Shown here: positions 1 to 7,748 of the stretch, in pieces
How positions within the stretch are numbered: the stretch's first letter is position 1
How the letters are laid out: the number at the start of each line of letters is the position of its first letter
DNA from: Flavobacterium sp. IB48
GTDB taxonomy: Bacteria > Bacteroidota > Bacteroidia > Flavobacteriales > Flavobacteriaceae
DNA: 64,000 bases
Assembly: GCF_016405855.1 (NCBI RefSeq)
Contig: NZ_JAEFCA010000003.1
Coordinates: 554,253 to 618,252 of the forward strand
Direction of reading: 5' to 3'
Program-made: the position numbers and the translations under genes
Notes under the pieces: model-generated
The model's database searches: none
What the model was told of the DNA's origin: nothing
The model's input: the letters and a program-made list of their open reading frames with translations, nothing else

Positions 1-353
1 AATTTCTTTTTCATAAGTGACTTTTGAATCTTTAAATTATTTCTTTTATAAGACTGCTGTTTTAAAACAATGTTACAAATTTAATTATTAATTGTGAATG
101 GTGAATTGTAAGTTGTGAATTGTAAATGGTGAAATGTGAGATATAGAAAAACTTCATTTTATATTTTACATCAAACTTTTACAAAAAAAACTAAAATCTT
201 AAAAACTTAGAATCCTTAAAAGAAAAAAAACTTAGAATCTTAGCGTCTTAGATCCTTAGAATCTCTAAAAAAAACCTTAGCCACTTTAAAAGAAAAACCG
301 TCTATCACCAAAGGCAACAGACGGCATCTACAATTAATATATAACCTTGATGG
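1..353. repeat. Gene-free left edge with two degenerate short-period repeats
   Basis: No coding frame is supported here. About 89-141 holds a loose repeat of units like TGTGAATTGTAA/GGTGAATTG. About 199-290 holds degenerate units of the type CTTAGAATC / CTTAGCGTC, a family that recurs in other spacers of the window (about 11.7, 20.9, 34.2, 43, 50.5, 51.0 and 61.3 kb). The last part contains the gapN terminator. Confidence 0.55.
292..324 (-). terminator. Intrinsic terminator after gapN-like gene
   Basis: On the minus strand CCGTCT (319-324) pairs with AGACGG (298-303) across a short loop and is followed by a T-rich run. It lies about 30 bases past the stop of the aldehyde dehydrogenase gene, where its transcript should end. 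Confidence 0.55.
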
Positions 354-1934
354 CTACAAAATATAATCGGTATTAATAAAATTCGATTCTTTGCTGTTAA
401 GCAATTCCTGCAGAATCTCATTATTATAATCGATATCTTTTGAAGCTACAAACGTACGAATTGAGAAAGAACGCAAAGCATCTGGAATACTCAAAGTTCC
501 TACTGCAGAATCTTTTCTTCCTGTGAAAGGGAAAGCATCTGGCCCTCTTTGGCAAGAACTGTTGAGGTTTACTCTACAAACTAAATTAACCAAAGCATCA
601 ATTAGCGGTGCAAGCGTTTTAATATCTTTACCAAACAAACTTACTTGCTGTCCGTAATTTGATTCTGCCATATCTTTTAAAGGTTCTTTAATATCTTTAA
701 ACGAAAGTACAGGAACAACTGGTCCGAACTGCTCTTCGTGATACACGCGCATTTCTTTATTTACTGGATATAAAACTGCTGGAAAAATATAATTATCAGT
801 ATGTTTTCCTCCTTTTTCATTAATCACTTTAGCTCCTTTGTGAAGAGCATCATCAATTAATCCTTGAATATATTTTGGTTTATCTGTTTCTGGAAGTGGC
901 GTTAATGAAACTCCTTTTTCCCACGGATTTCCGAAAAGTAAACTGTCTACTTTTTCAGCAAAACGTTTGTTGAATTCTTCCGAAATTGATTCGTGAACAT
1001 ACAACACTTTTAAAGCCGTACAACGCTGTCCGTTAAAAGATAAACTTCCTGTGATACATTCTTGAATAGCCAAATCTAAATCGGCATCTGGAAGAATAAT
1101 CGCTGGATTTTTAGCTTCTAAACCTAAGATTAAACGCAATCTATTTTTGTTTGGATGCTGATCTTGTAAAGCAATCGCCGATTTACTGTTTCCAATTAAT
1201 GCTAAAACATCAATTTTTCCAGATTTCATAATCGGAGAAGCCACTTCACGCCCTCTACCATAAACAATATTGATTACACCTTTTGGAAAACTGCTTCTGA
1301 AAGCCTCTAACAATGGCGAGATACATAAAACACCATGTTTAGCAGGCTTGAAGATTACTGTATTTCCCATAATCAAAGCTGGAATAAGCAATGAGAAAGT
1401 TTCATTTAAAGGATAATTATATGGTCCAAGACATAAAACCACTCCAAGAGGCCCACGGCGAATCATAGCATTTACGCCTTGCACTTTTTCAAAATGCGAA
1501 CTGCGTCCGTTTAATTCTTTATAACTCGCAATAGTATCGTAAATATATTCTACTGTTCTGTCGAATTCTTTTTGTGAATCTCCAAGGTTTTTTCCAATTT
1601 CCCACATCAAAAGTTTTACTACTTCTTCGCGGGTTTCTTTCATTTGCTTCACAAATTTTTCCATGCATTTAATACGATCCACTACTTTCATAGTTGGCCA
1701 TAAACCTTGCCCCATATCGTATGCATTGGTGGCAGCTTCGACAACTTCTGCTGCTTCTTTTTCTCCCATAAAAGGAATAGATCCTAATAAAGTAGGCGAA
1801 TACTTTTCAGTTGAAGAAATAGTAGAAAACACAGGTGTGGTTTGCCCTGTCCATTGTTTCAATTCTCCATTTACAAGATAAGTATCTTGATTTATCAAAC
1901 TTTTAATCTGATATTCTTCTGGTATAAAACTCAT
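354..1934 (-). CDS. gapN: NADP-dependent glyceraldehyde-3-phosphate dehydrogenase (GapN-like aldehyde dehydrogenase)
   Basis: Member of the aldehyde dehydrogenase superfamily, 526 residues, soluble. The family oxidises an aldehyde with NAD(P)+ through a thiohemiacetal on a cysteine. Visible catalytic residues are Asn173 in PYNYPLNE, Glu273 in LGLEAKNP and Cys305 in [10 protein letters not shown]. The NAD(P)-binding stretch IFKPAKHG is near residue 195. The overall pattern, including [16 protein letters not shown], resembles non-phosphorylating glyceraldehyde-3-phosphate dehydrogenase of Bacteroidota and plants, which gives 3-phosphoglycerate and NADPH directly. Exact substrate is inferred from family resemblance. 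It appears monocistronic, with its own terminator and a rhodanese gene upstream separated by that gene's terminator. Confidence 0.82.
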   Translation of the reverse strand: MSFIPEEYQIKSLINQDTYLVNGELKQWTGQTTPVFSTISSTEKYSPTLLGSIPFMGEKEAAEVVEAATNAYDMGQGLWPTMKVVDRIKCMEKFVKQMKETREEVVKLLMWEIGKNLGDSQKEFDRTVEYIYDTIASYKELNGRSSHFEKVQGVNAMIRRGPLGVVLCLGPYNYPLNETFSLLIPALIMGNTVIFKPAKHGVLCISPLLEAFRSSFPKGVINIVYGRGREVASPIMKSGKIDVLALIGNSKSAIALQDQHPNKNRLRLILGLEAKNPAIILPDADLDLAIQECITGSLSFNGQRCTALKVLYVHESISEEFNKRFAEKVDSLLFGNPWEKGVSLTPLPETDKPKYIQGLIDDALHKGAKVINEKGGKHTDNYIFPAVLYPVNKEMRVYHEEQFGPVVPVLSFKDIKEPLKDMAESNYGQQVSLFGKDIKTLAPLIDALVNLVCRVNLNSSCQRGPDAFPFTGRKDSAVGTLSIPDALRSFSIRTFVASKDIDYNNEILQELLNSKESNFINTDYIL

Positions 1935-1979
1935 AATTTGGTTATTTAATGGTCTGGTAATTCATTTTCAAAAGAAAAA

Positions 1980-2000
1980 AGAGGCTTTTTTAGTGCCTCT
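1980..2000 (-). terminator. Intrinsic terminator after rhodanese gene
   Basis: On the minus strand AGAGGC (1995-2000) pairs with GCCTCT (1980-1985) and is followed by TTTTTTC. It sits directly downstream of the rhodanese stop codon and separates that gene from gapN. Confidence 0.65.
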
Positions 2001-2007
2001 TCTTCTT

Positions 2008-2319
2008 TTATGGTTGTACTGTTTCGCCTTCCCAATCCAGGATTCCTCCAAGCAGATTGTAGGCGTTTTCGATACCCAATTCGTTCATAATCTGACACGC
2101 TTTTGCGCTTCTAGCTCCAGAACGACAGTATACGTAATAATTTTTATTTTTGTCTAATTCTTCGATTTCATAGATAAATGCCTGCCCTTTATTGATATCA
2201 ATATTTAGAGCATTCTCAATGTAGCCGTCATTAAATTCGTCTTCAGTTCTTACATCAAGTATAACTGCATTTTCGTCAGCTTCTAACTGAGCAACCCAAT
2301 CTTCTTGTGATAAATTCAT
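2008..2319 (-). CDS. Single-domain rhodanese-like protein
   Basis: A 103-residue single rhodanese domain covering almost the whole protein, cytoplasmic (no signal peptide). The active-site loop is YCRSGARS with the persulfide-forming Cys65, so it is probably active as a sulfurtransferase or persulfide carrier. The conserved start LDVRTEDEF (residues 21-29) and end GGILDWEG match the fold. It is divergent from the Crp/Fnr-like gene 360 bp away and lies in a region with TauE, MBL-rhodanese and YeeE proteins, which suggests a role in sulfane-sulfur handling. Physiological donor and acceptor cannot be read from the sequence. Confidence 0.88.
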   Translation of the reverse strand: MNLSQEDWVAQLEADENAVILDVRTEDEFNDGYIENALNIDINKGQAFIYEIEELDKNKNYYVYCRSGARSAKACQIMNELGIENAYNLLGGILDWEGETVQP

Positions 2320-2681
2320 AATAAAATGTGTTTTTGTAAAATTACGACGTTTCTCTATATGAAAAACGTACCAAATGCGATTTCGATTATTATTCTCAGA
2401 AAACGTTTTAGAGAAAGTATTATAATCAGTGAATTACAAATTTAGTTACTATTTTTAAAAATTCAGCCTACAAAATCGATAGAAAATAGGATTTTTTCAT
2501 TTTCATAAAATTAATCTTAAATCTAGTTTTCTGATAATTATTCCCACTTCAAACCATTATCTTTGCAAACAAATACATTTTTTAATTCGATTTTGACAAA
2601 TATATTCGCCACGAATTACACGAATTGACACTAATTTATTTGTAAAAATTAATGCAATTGGTGGCAAAAAAAATCTACAAT
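2320..2681. promoter_or_regulatory. Divergent intergenic region with -7 box and palindromic repeat
   Basis: The spacer between the divergent rhodanese and Crp/Fnr genes. A Bacteroidetes-type -7 box TATCTTTG lies at 2558-2565 on the plus strand, giving a predicted leader of roughly 110 bases before the Crp/Fnr start. That leader contains an imperfect palindromic repeat at 2608-2665 (GCCACGAATT ... ATTGGTGGC type) seen in several other spacers. Confidence 0.5.
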
Positions 2682-3308
2682 ATGCAACATTCATTAAAAA
2701 CCATTTTTCCTAATTTCTCTAATGAACTTATAGCTACAATAGAAGAAAATGGAAGTCTTCAGGATTTTAAAGCTGGAACCATTTTAATGCGTACCGGACA
2801 GTATATTAAAAATACTGTTTTGATCATTAAAGGAAAAATTAAAATCTATCGTGAAGGAGAAGATGGCGGAGAGTTTTTAATGTATTATCTACAACCTGGA
2901 CAAGCTTGTGCCATTTCGATGATCTGTACTGCTAAAAGCGAAAAAAGCCAAATTATGGCAAAAGTCGTCGAAGATGTTACCGTAATGATGATTCCGTTGC
3001 AATTGATGGATAAATGGATGATGGAACACCGTTCTTGGTACGAATTTGTAATTGAAACTTATCGAAGCCGTTTTGAAGAAGTTCTCGAAGTCGTTGATAA
3101 TATCGCTTTCCGTTCTATGGACGAAAGATTAGAATTCTACTTAAAACGTCATTCTGATGCTTGTGGTTGTTCTGAAGTAAATCTCTCACACCAAGAAATT
3201 GCAACCGAATTGAATACTTCACGAGAAGTCGTTTCCAGATTACTCAAAAAAATGGAACAGCGAGGTTTGGTCAAACTCAACCGAAACCAGATTGAGTTAT
3301 TGAAATAG
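2682..3308 (+). CDS. Crp/Fnr family transcriptional regulator with four cysteines
   Basis: A 208-residue regulator with an N-terminal cyclic-nucleotide-binding-like beta barrel (about residues 10-120) and a C-terminal winged helix. The recognition region is LSHQEIATELNTSREVVSR (about 168-186). I start at 2682 because the in-frame ATG at 2652 lies inside a dispersed palindromic repeat. It lacks the N-terminal FNR iron-sulfur cysteines, but has two pairs elsewhere: Cys76 and Cys82 in the effector domain (QACAISMICT) and Cys161/Cys163 just before the DNA-binding domain (DACGCS). These could sense redox state or persulfide; that is inference. Neighbours are rhodanese, TauE/SafE, cydAB and MBL-rhodanese/YeeE genes, its plausible targets. 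Confidence 0.85.
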   Translation: MQHSLKTIFPNFSNELIATIEENGSLQDFKAGTILMRTGQYIKNTVLIIKGKIKIYREGEDGGEFLMYYLQPGQACAISMICTAKSEKSQIMAKVVEDVTVMMIPLQLMDKWMMEHRSWYEFVIETYRSRFEEVLEVVDNIAFRSMDERLEFYLKRHSDACGCSEVNLSHQEIATELNTSREVVSRLLKKMEQRGLVKLNRNQIELLK

Positions 3309-3310
3309 TT

Positions 3311-3511
3311 ATTTTAGACACAGATTAAAAGGATTATTAGGATTTCTTTTTATTAAGAATAGAAAAATCCATCTAATCCTTTCAATCTGTGGCTAAAATA
3401 TTTCCTGTTGTCAAGCTGAACGAAGTCGGAGTCTCGCAAAGCATTTCGACTTTGCTCAGCCTGACAAAATAATTCGTGAAAATTTGTGCAATTCGTGGCT
3501 AAAAAAAATCT
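3311..3511. repeat. Composite of palindromic intergenic repeats
   Basis: Three nested or adjacent imperfect hairpins fill the spacer between the Crp/Fnr and TauE genes. An outer pair reads CACAGATTAAAAGGATT / AATCCTTTCAATCTGTG (about 3313-3393). A 20-bp hairpin is TGTCAAGCTGAACGAAGTCG (3409-3428) with CGACTTTGCTCAGCCTGACA (3448-3467). A half-element AATTCGTG...CAATTCGTGGC is at 3471-3499. No coding frame is credible here. Confidence 0.6.
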
Positions 3512-3574
3512 TCTGTGATAAATGTTACTGTAGGTTTCTAATTTCCGAGGCAACTTTGCATTAAAATAAATGCA

Positions 3575-4360
3575 ATGGAATATTTAGGATTTTTTGCCTC
3601 AATCATAATCGGAATCACACTTGGCTTAATTGGCGGTGGCGGTTCTATTTTGACTATTCCAATTTTAGTCTATTTATTTAAAGTTAATCCCGATCAGGCG
3701 ACTTCTTATTCTCTATTCATTGTTGGCTTAACGTCTTTATTTGGAAGTTACAGCCATTATAAAATGGGAAATTTGAAACTGAAATCGGCTTTGTATTTTG
3801 CTATTCCTTCAATTGTTTCAATTTTAATTATACGCGAAGTTATATTTCCGCAAATTGCGGCAACGCTATTTTCTGTTGCTTCTTATACCGTTTCAAAAGA
3901 TTTTCTGATTATGATTATCTTTTCGATTCTAATGATTACGGCAGCAATTTCGATGATTAAAAAAAATCAGCCCGAAATAAAATTAGCCGAACCCAATTAT
4001 TCGCAATTGAGTTTGATTGGATTTTTGGTCGGAATCGTAACTGGATTTCTAGGCGCTGGTGGCGGATTTTTAATTATTCCTGCCTTGCTTTTTTTCGCCA
4101 ATTTACCAATGAAGCAAGCGGTTGGAACCTCATTGTTAATCATTACTATTAATTCTTCACTTGGTTTTGCAGGCGATTTATACATCGGAACAACTATAAA
4201 TTACACTTTCTTACTAAGCGTTTCTGCAATGGCCTTAATCGGAATGTTTGTTGGAAGCCAACTTTCTAAAAAAATTGATGGCGCAAAATTAAAACCGCTC
4301 TTTGGCTGGTTTGTTCTTGTAATGGGATTTTATATCATTGCTAAAGAAGTTTTTTTCTAA
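3575..4360 (+). CDS. TauE/SafE family sulfite/organosulfur exporter
   Basis: Polytopic inner-membrane protein of 261 residues with about seven to eight predicted membrane segments. It shows the internal duplication typical of TauE/SafE (DUF81). The first glycine-rich repeat is LIGGGGSILTIPILVYLF near residue 18, and the second is FLGAGGGFLIIPALLFF near residue 158. Family members are proposed to export sulfite or other sulfur-containing anions. The setting next to rhodanese and YeeE proteins supports a sulfur role here, but the transported ion is not determined by the sequence. Confidence 0.85.
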   Translation: MEYLGFFASIIIGITLGLIGGGGSILTIPILVYLFKVNPDQATSYSLFIVGLTSLFGSYSHYKMGNLKLKSALYFAIPSIVSILIIREVIFPQIAATLFSVASYTVSKDFLIMIIFSILMITAAISMIKKNQPEIKLAEPNYSQLSLIGFLVGIVTGFLGAGGGFLIIPALLFFANLPMKQAVGTSLLIITINSSLGFAGDLYIGTTINYTFLLSVSAMALIGMFVGSQLSKKIDGAKLKPLFGWFVLVMGFYIIAKEVFF

Positions 4361-4382
4361 TAGCAATCTTCAAAACTTTATT

Positions 4383-4441
4383 TAGTTTCACTTGTAGAGT
4401 AATCTTTGTCAAAGCATTAAACTTTGACAAAGATGAAACTA
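4383..4441. repeat. Long hairpin between convergent genes
   Basis: ATCTTTGTCAAAG (4402-4414) pairs with CTTTGACAAAGAT (4422-4434), and an outer TAGTTTCA/TGAAACTA pair extends it. It lies between the converging TauE and XRE genes and could end transcription from both sides. A related hairpin, AACTTTGTCAAAG with CTTTGACAAAGTT, lies at 56208-56240, also between convergent genes. Confidence 0.5.
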
Positions 4442-4447
4442 AAATAT

Positions 4448-4834
4448 TCAAAGTTCTCCAAATTTATCTTTATAGCGTTCAAGCTCAATTTCGGTTCTAT
4501 TAAGCAATTTTTCTAATAATTGGATTTTATCTTCATAAAGCTCTTTTAATACCGAAGTATTATCTGCATTAATTAAGATACTTCCATTATTATTACCTGT
4601 TATTTTTCCGTAATTACTAAAATATTTATCGTATTCAAAACTAATTATATCTTCTACACTCACATCTAGGATTCTTCCTATCTCGACCAATTTTTCATAA
4701 CTCAAAGATGTTTTTCCTTTCTCAATTTTACTGTAACCCGCCTGAGTTACACCTAATCTTTCTGCCATGTATTCCTGAGTGTAATTTTTTAACTCTCTAA
4801 TATTTCTAATTTTATTTTTTATTGTTGTGGCCAT
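4448..4834 (-). CDS. XRE-family helix-turn-helix regulator with C-terminal helix
   Basis: A 128-residue protein. The N-terminal half (about residues 10-65) is a Cro/CI-type HTH: IRELKNYTQEYMAERLG then VTQAGYSKIEKGKTSLS. The C-terminal tail (KELYEDKIQLLEKLLNRTEI region) is charged and predicted helical or coiled-coil, perhaps for dimerisation. It is similar in layout to the second XRE protein 1.2 kb further on (5995-6408), so the two may be old paralogues. No toxin-like partner is seen next to it, so an antitoxin role is not supported. Targets unknown. Confidence 0.85.
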   Translation of the reverse strand: MATTIKNKIRNIRELKNYTQEYMAERLGVTQAGYSKIEKGKTSLSYEKLVEIGRILDVSVEDIISFEYDKYFSNYGKITGNNNGSILINADNTSVLKELYEDKIQLLEKLLNRTEIELERYKDKFGEL

Positions 4835-4948
4835 ATCTTTTTCTGATTTGGGTCATGTATAGCTAAAAACAGCCTCCCGTTAAATCGTAACGGCATAACC
4901 ATACATGTTTTGGGTATTCATAAAAACTACTTCATAATAAATTACGAA

Positions 4949-5050
4949 CTAGCGTTTCGTTAATTTTTTCTTTTTGGTAATGAGGTAACCATATATCAAA
5001 GCCACCATTATGAAAAAAGTATCATAATGGAAAATATCAAATACAAACAT
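4949..5050 (-). CDS. Possible 33-residue membrane microprotein
   Basis: A small frame starting 11 bases after the stop of the preceding minus-strand gene (5062-5466) and ending in TAG. It encodes one hydrophobic stretch (FFIMVALIYGYLI) followed by a basic tail KKKKLTKR, the layout of a single-pass small membrane protein with a cytoplasmic C-terminus. Spacing suggests cotranscription with the 134-residue two-helix protein. No homologue is recalled, and a frame this short can occur by chance. Confidence 0.35.
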   Translation of the reverse strand: MFVFDIFHYDTFFIMVALIYGYLITKKKKLTKR

Positions 5051-5061
5051 CTCTGATTTTT

Positions 5062-5466
5062 TTAAGCGGTTCTCTTTACACTTCGTTCAAACTGAAGATC
5101 TAAATAAGCATCGATTTGCTTACCAACCAATTTGCGGTCTTTTAATGCAATTTTAGTTCGTATTTCATTTTTGTAAATATCTTTCACAAAAACAAAATAT
5201 ACGAACTCCGCCTTATTGCTAAATCTCGCAGCAATAATAAGTGCATAACACAAAATTGCAGGAATAATGTAATATAGATCCATTAAATTGGAAAATAACA
5301 TACAATAATACGTTGCGGCGGTAACAGCTATAAAAGCACCGTTTTCAAGAAAATATTTTTTCTTTTTTTTAAGCAGTCCAAGTTCTTTAATTTCATCAAA
5401 CTGATACTGCCAATTTTTAGATTTGTAACGAAATCTAACCTTGTCGGAAAAAATTGTTAAAGGCAT
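5062..5466 (-). CDS. Hypothetical two-TM protein
   Basis: A 134-residue protein of unrecognised family. Residues about 43-85 form two adjacent hydrophobic segments (FIAVTAATYYCMLF and YYIIPAILCYALIIAA), with a polar N-terminus rich in Lys and aromatic residues and a basic C-terminal segment ending RSVKRTA. Layout resembles small membrane proteins with PH-like flanks, but that is only a guess. A possible 33-residue microprotein gene follows 11 bases downstream. Confidence 0.65.
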   Translation of the reverse strand: MPLTIFSDKVRFRYKSKNWQYQFDEIKELGLLKKKKKYFLENGAFIAVTAATYYCMLFSNLMDLYYIIPAILCYALIIAARFSNKAEFVYFVFVKDIYKNEIRTKIALKDRKLVGKQIDAYLDLQFERSVKRTA

Positions 5467-5994
5467 AATAATTTAGTAGGTAAAAATAGATTTAAGCTTC
5501 TAGTAAAAATCAATTTCTAAAAATCTTTAGGGGGAAAAACTCTTAGATACGCAATATTAAGCATTAACCACTTTTTTTTCTTACAATTAACATTATAGAA
5601 TATAACTATCAGTTGTAATTAAATCTTTCGTAAAAATTATCATACACTTTTAACTGCTAAAATATATTTATTCTTAGAAGGCAATAATTTGGGCGTTTTC
5701 TTCGGCCGGGCTATCCGCTTTAGTCCCGATTTAGAAAAACAAGGCTTTTTAGCCGTAGTTTTTGTTAATCGGGAGATACCGCTTCTATCCCTAACGCAGA
5801 CTCAGGTAAAATGACGTTTTAGCCTTTAAAATTTTCAATGAATTGCCTCCAGCTTCAGCTGGAGGTAAACAAATGTATATATAAAAAGGGCTTTAGCCAA
5901 AACCGCAAAGTTTGGCTAAAGCCCAATTCAAACTCAAACAAAAAAACCTCCAGCTAAAGCTGGAGGCAATTGATATCTATCTTTATGTTTTCTA
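5467..5994. repeat. Gene-free region with hairpin repeat elements
   Basis: No coding frame is supported in these 528 bases. An imperfect, GC-richer element at about 5688-5800 begins GGGCGTTTTC...CCGGGCTATCCGC and ends ...AGATACCGCTTCTATCCC TAACGC, so its ends can fold on each other. It is followed at 5842-5970 by the first of two composite CCTCCAGC hairpin elements. Confidence 0.6.
5842..5970. repeat. Composite triple-hairpin repeat, copy 1
   Basis: The element is bounded by ATTGCC and GGCAAT. It holds three hairpins in order: CCTCCAGCTTCAGCTGGAGG (5846-5865), GGGCTTTAGCCAAA with TTTGGCTAAAGCCC (about 5888-5924), and CCTCCAGCTAAAGCTGGAGG (5947-5966). A second copy in the same orientation lies at 6484-6608, on the other side of the XRE gene. 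Confidence 0.8.
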
Positions 5995-6408
5995 TTACTT
6001 TTTAAGAAGTTTTTCTAAATATTCTACTTTTTCTTTTTCAGCCTTAACTAATTCTTTTTCAGCCTCAACCAAACGCTCATAAAGTTCAACCATTTTATCT
6101 AAAGGGTTAAAAGTAAAAATTGGTCCAGATGCACCTTGACCATTACTTGCGCTATTATCATAAAAATTATTAAAGAAATTGAAAACAGATTCTTCCGAAA
6201 AATTTTCAATTGCTTCAATAGTAACACCAAGTGCTTTTGCTATTTCAGTCAATTTTTCTTTATCAATTGTTTCGCTAGCTTCAATATTCGAAATAGTCTG
6301 CTGGCTTAAACCAATTGCAATTGCCAAAGCTTCTTGTTTCATTCCTTTAAGCTCTCTAATTCGGCTTATGTTTCGTCCTATATGTTTTGGTTTTGCTGTT
6401 GTGCTCAT
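5995..6408 (-). CDS. XRE-family helix-turn-helix regulator with coiled-coil tail
   Basis: A 137-residue DNA-binding protein. The HTH (about residues 10-65) reads ISRIRELKGMKQEALAIAIG followed by LSQQTISNIEASETIDKEKL. A glycine/asparagine-rich linker leads to a C-terminal heptad-like helix (residues about 105-137, VELYERLVEAEKELVKAEKE), suited to oligomerisation. It is similar in architecture to the XRE protein at 4448-4834. The gene is bracketed by two direct copies of a triple-hairpin repeat, 24 bp past its stop and 75 bp before its start. No partner toxin is visible. Confidence 0.85.
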   Translation of the reverse strand: MSTTAKPKHIGRNISRIRELKGMKQEALAIAIGLSQQTISNIEASETIDKEKLTEIAKALGVTIEAIENFSEESVFNFFNNFYDNSASNGQGASGPIFTFNPLDKMVELYERLVEAEKELVKAEKEKVEYLEKLLKK

Positions 6409-6483
6409 AATTCAAAGATATTTAAAATTCTTGAAAAATTATCTGATTGGTAAAAATACATATTTTTCTCACTATAAAATTAA

Positions 6484-6608
6484 ATTGCCTCCAGCTTTAG
6501 CTGGAGGTAAACAAATGTATATAAAAAGGCTTTAGCCAAAATCGCAAAGTTTGGCTAAAGCCTTAATTCAAATTCAAACAAAAAACCTCCAGTTAAAGCT
6601 GGAGGCAT
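6484..6608. repeat. Composite triple-hairpin repeat, copy 2
   Basis: Same architecture as the copy at 5842-5970: CCTCCAGCTTTAGCTGGAGG, then GGCTTTAGCCAAA with TTTGGCTAAAGCC, then CCTCCAGTTAAAGCTGGAGG, in the same order and orientation and with near-identical spacers. A half-element AATTCGTGAAAATTCGTGCA follows at about 6630-6660. Confidence 0.8.
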
Positions 6609-6669
6609 TTGATTATATTTTCAAAATATTAATTCGTGAAAATTCGTGCAATTAGTGGCAAACAAAAAA

Positions 6670-7746
6670 TCAATGTTCTCCATACCCAACATCATCCATT
6701 TTCCCACTGAAAACTCGATATTGAATAATAAAATAAATAATCACCAGAAACAAAGCAATAAAAAACCAGCTCAAACCAGCATTTAATCCGTATTCGTGAG
6801 CGGCGGTGTTATAAATCGTTAACGACGGATTCACTTTATTGGTTGAAGGCAAAACATTCGGAAAAATTGAAACTGCTGTCGAAGCAAATCCGCCAACTAA
6901 GAATAAAGTTGAAAAAATAAATCCGTGACCATCTTTTTTGAAAGAACGAACTTTAAACAATCCCGCAATTCCAACAAATGTCATTAAAGGGAAAAACCAC
7001 AGAATCGGATTTTCAACGAAATTATGAAACGGTTTCGGTTCGATAAAGTGCCAAATTCCCAAAGAAATAAAGACCAAAATCAACAGAACAAAGTTCAGTC
7101 TAAAGATTACATTTTTCAATTTCGGATTCAGCGCCGAATTCGTTTTATAAATAATCCAGTTTGCACCGTGAATCGTTAATGCCACAACACTCACAATTCC
7201 TAAGAAAAGCGTAAACCAGTCAATAATTCCCAATTCATCTGCTTGCGGACTAAAAGTAGGATTCCATAAAGGCAAAAAGAAAAAATGCGCCTCTTGCGTA
7301 GAAACTCCATTTTGAACCATTCCTAGATTCACACCGCGAACGATGTTTCCTAAAGCAATTCCAAAGAAAAGAGCCAAAAGCAAACTTGCGATTCCGAAAG
7401 CTTTATCCCAAATGCTTTCCCACATGTGATTGTGAATTTGTCCGCGCATTTCCAATCCGATCGCGCGGAAAATCAAAAGCCATAAAATCATAATCAAAGG
7501 CAGATAAAATCCGCTGAAAGATGATGCATATAGAGTCGGAAAAGCAAAAAACAAAACGCCTCCCGCCGCAATCAACCATACTTCATTAGCATCCCAAAAC
7601 GGACCAATGGCATTGGTAATTGCCTTTTTATCTTTTTCTGTATCAGCAAAAAATAAATGAATAATTCCTGCACCAAAATCGTAACCGTCTAAAACCAGAT
7701 AAACGGCCAGAATTCCCATTAAAACTACGTACCAAAAAAATTCCAT
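6670..7746 (-). CDS. cydB: Cytochrome bd oxidase subunit II
   Basis: A 358-residue polytopic inner-membrane subunit of cytochrome bd quinol oxidase, the high-affinity, non-proton-pumping terminal oxidase. The N-terminus has the family hallmark LDGYDFGAGI (about residues 18-27), followed by GPFWDANEVWLIAAGG near residue 50 and about eight to nine hydrophobic segments. It begins 2 bp after the cydA stop, so the two are cotranscribed. CydX and the CydCD maturation transporter are not seen nearby, which is common in this phylum. Confidence 0.95.
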   Translation of the reverse strand: MEFFWYVVLMGILAVYLVLDGYDFGAGIIHLFFADTEKDKKAITNAIGPFWDANEVWLIAAGGVLFFAFPTLYASSFSGFYLPLIMILWLLIFRAIGLEMRGQIHNHMWESIWDKAFGIASLLLALFFGIALGNIVRGVNLGMVQNGVSTQEAHFFFLPLWNPTFSPQADELGIIDWFTLFLGIVSVVALTIHGANWIIYKTNSALNPKLKNVIFRLNFVLLILVFISLGIWHFIEPKPFHNFVENPILWFFPLMTFVGIAGLFKVRSFKKDGHGFIFSTLFLVGGFASTAVSIFPNVLPSTNKVNPSLTIYNTAAHEYGLNAGLSWFFIALFLVIIYFIIQYRVFSGKMDDVGYGEH

Positions 7747-7748
7747 AC

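Noticed and set aside
199..290. CRISPR or tandem-repeat array from CTTAG units
   Set aside because: Units are short, variable and without unique spacers; better described as a degenerate repeat family.
1663..1881. Open frame on the plus strand inside gapN
   Set aside because: It is antisense to a well-conserved dehydrogenase, has no family pattern or promoter, and is the usual shadow of a codon-biased gene.
2652..2681. Longer N-terminus of the Crp/Fnr protein
   Set aside because: The extra ten residues are encoded by the end of a dispersed palindromic repeat, and the alternative ATG at 2682 gives the family-typical start.
3353..3553. 66-residue frame antisense between the Crp/Fnr and TauE genes
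   Set aside because: Entirely made of palindromic repeat sequence; no coding signature.
4448..6408. Toxin-antitoxin system around the two XRE proteins
   Set aside because: No partner with a toxin fold or overlapping gene lies next to either regulator.
5842..6608. CRISPR array formed by the repeated CCTCCAGC units
   Set aside because: Only two copies of a complex element with self-complementary parts, flanking a gene; no regular spacers and no cas genes.
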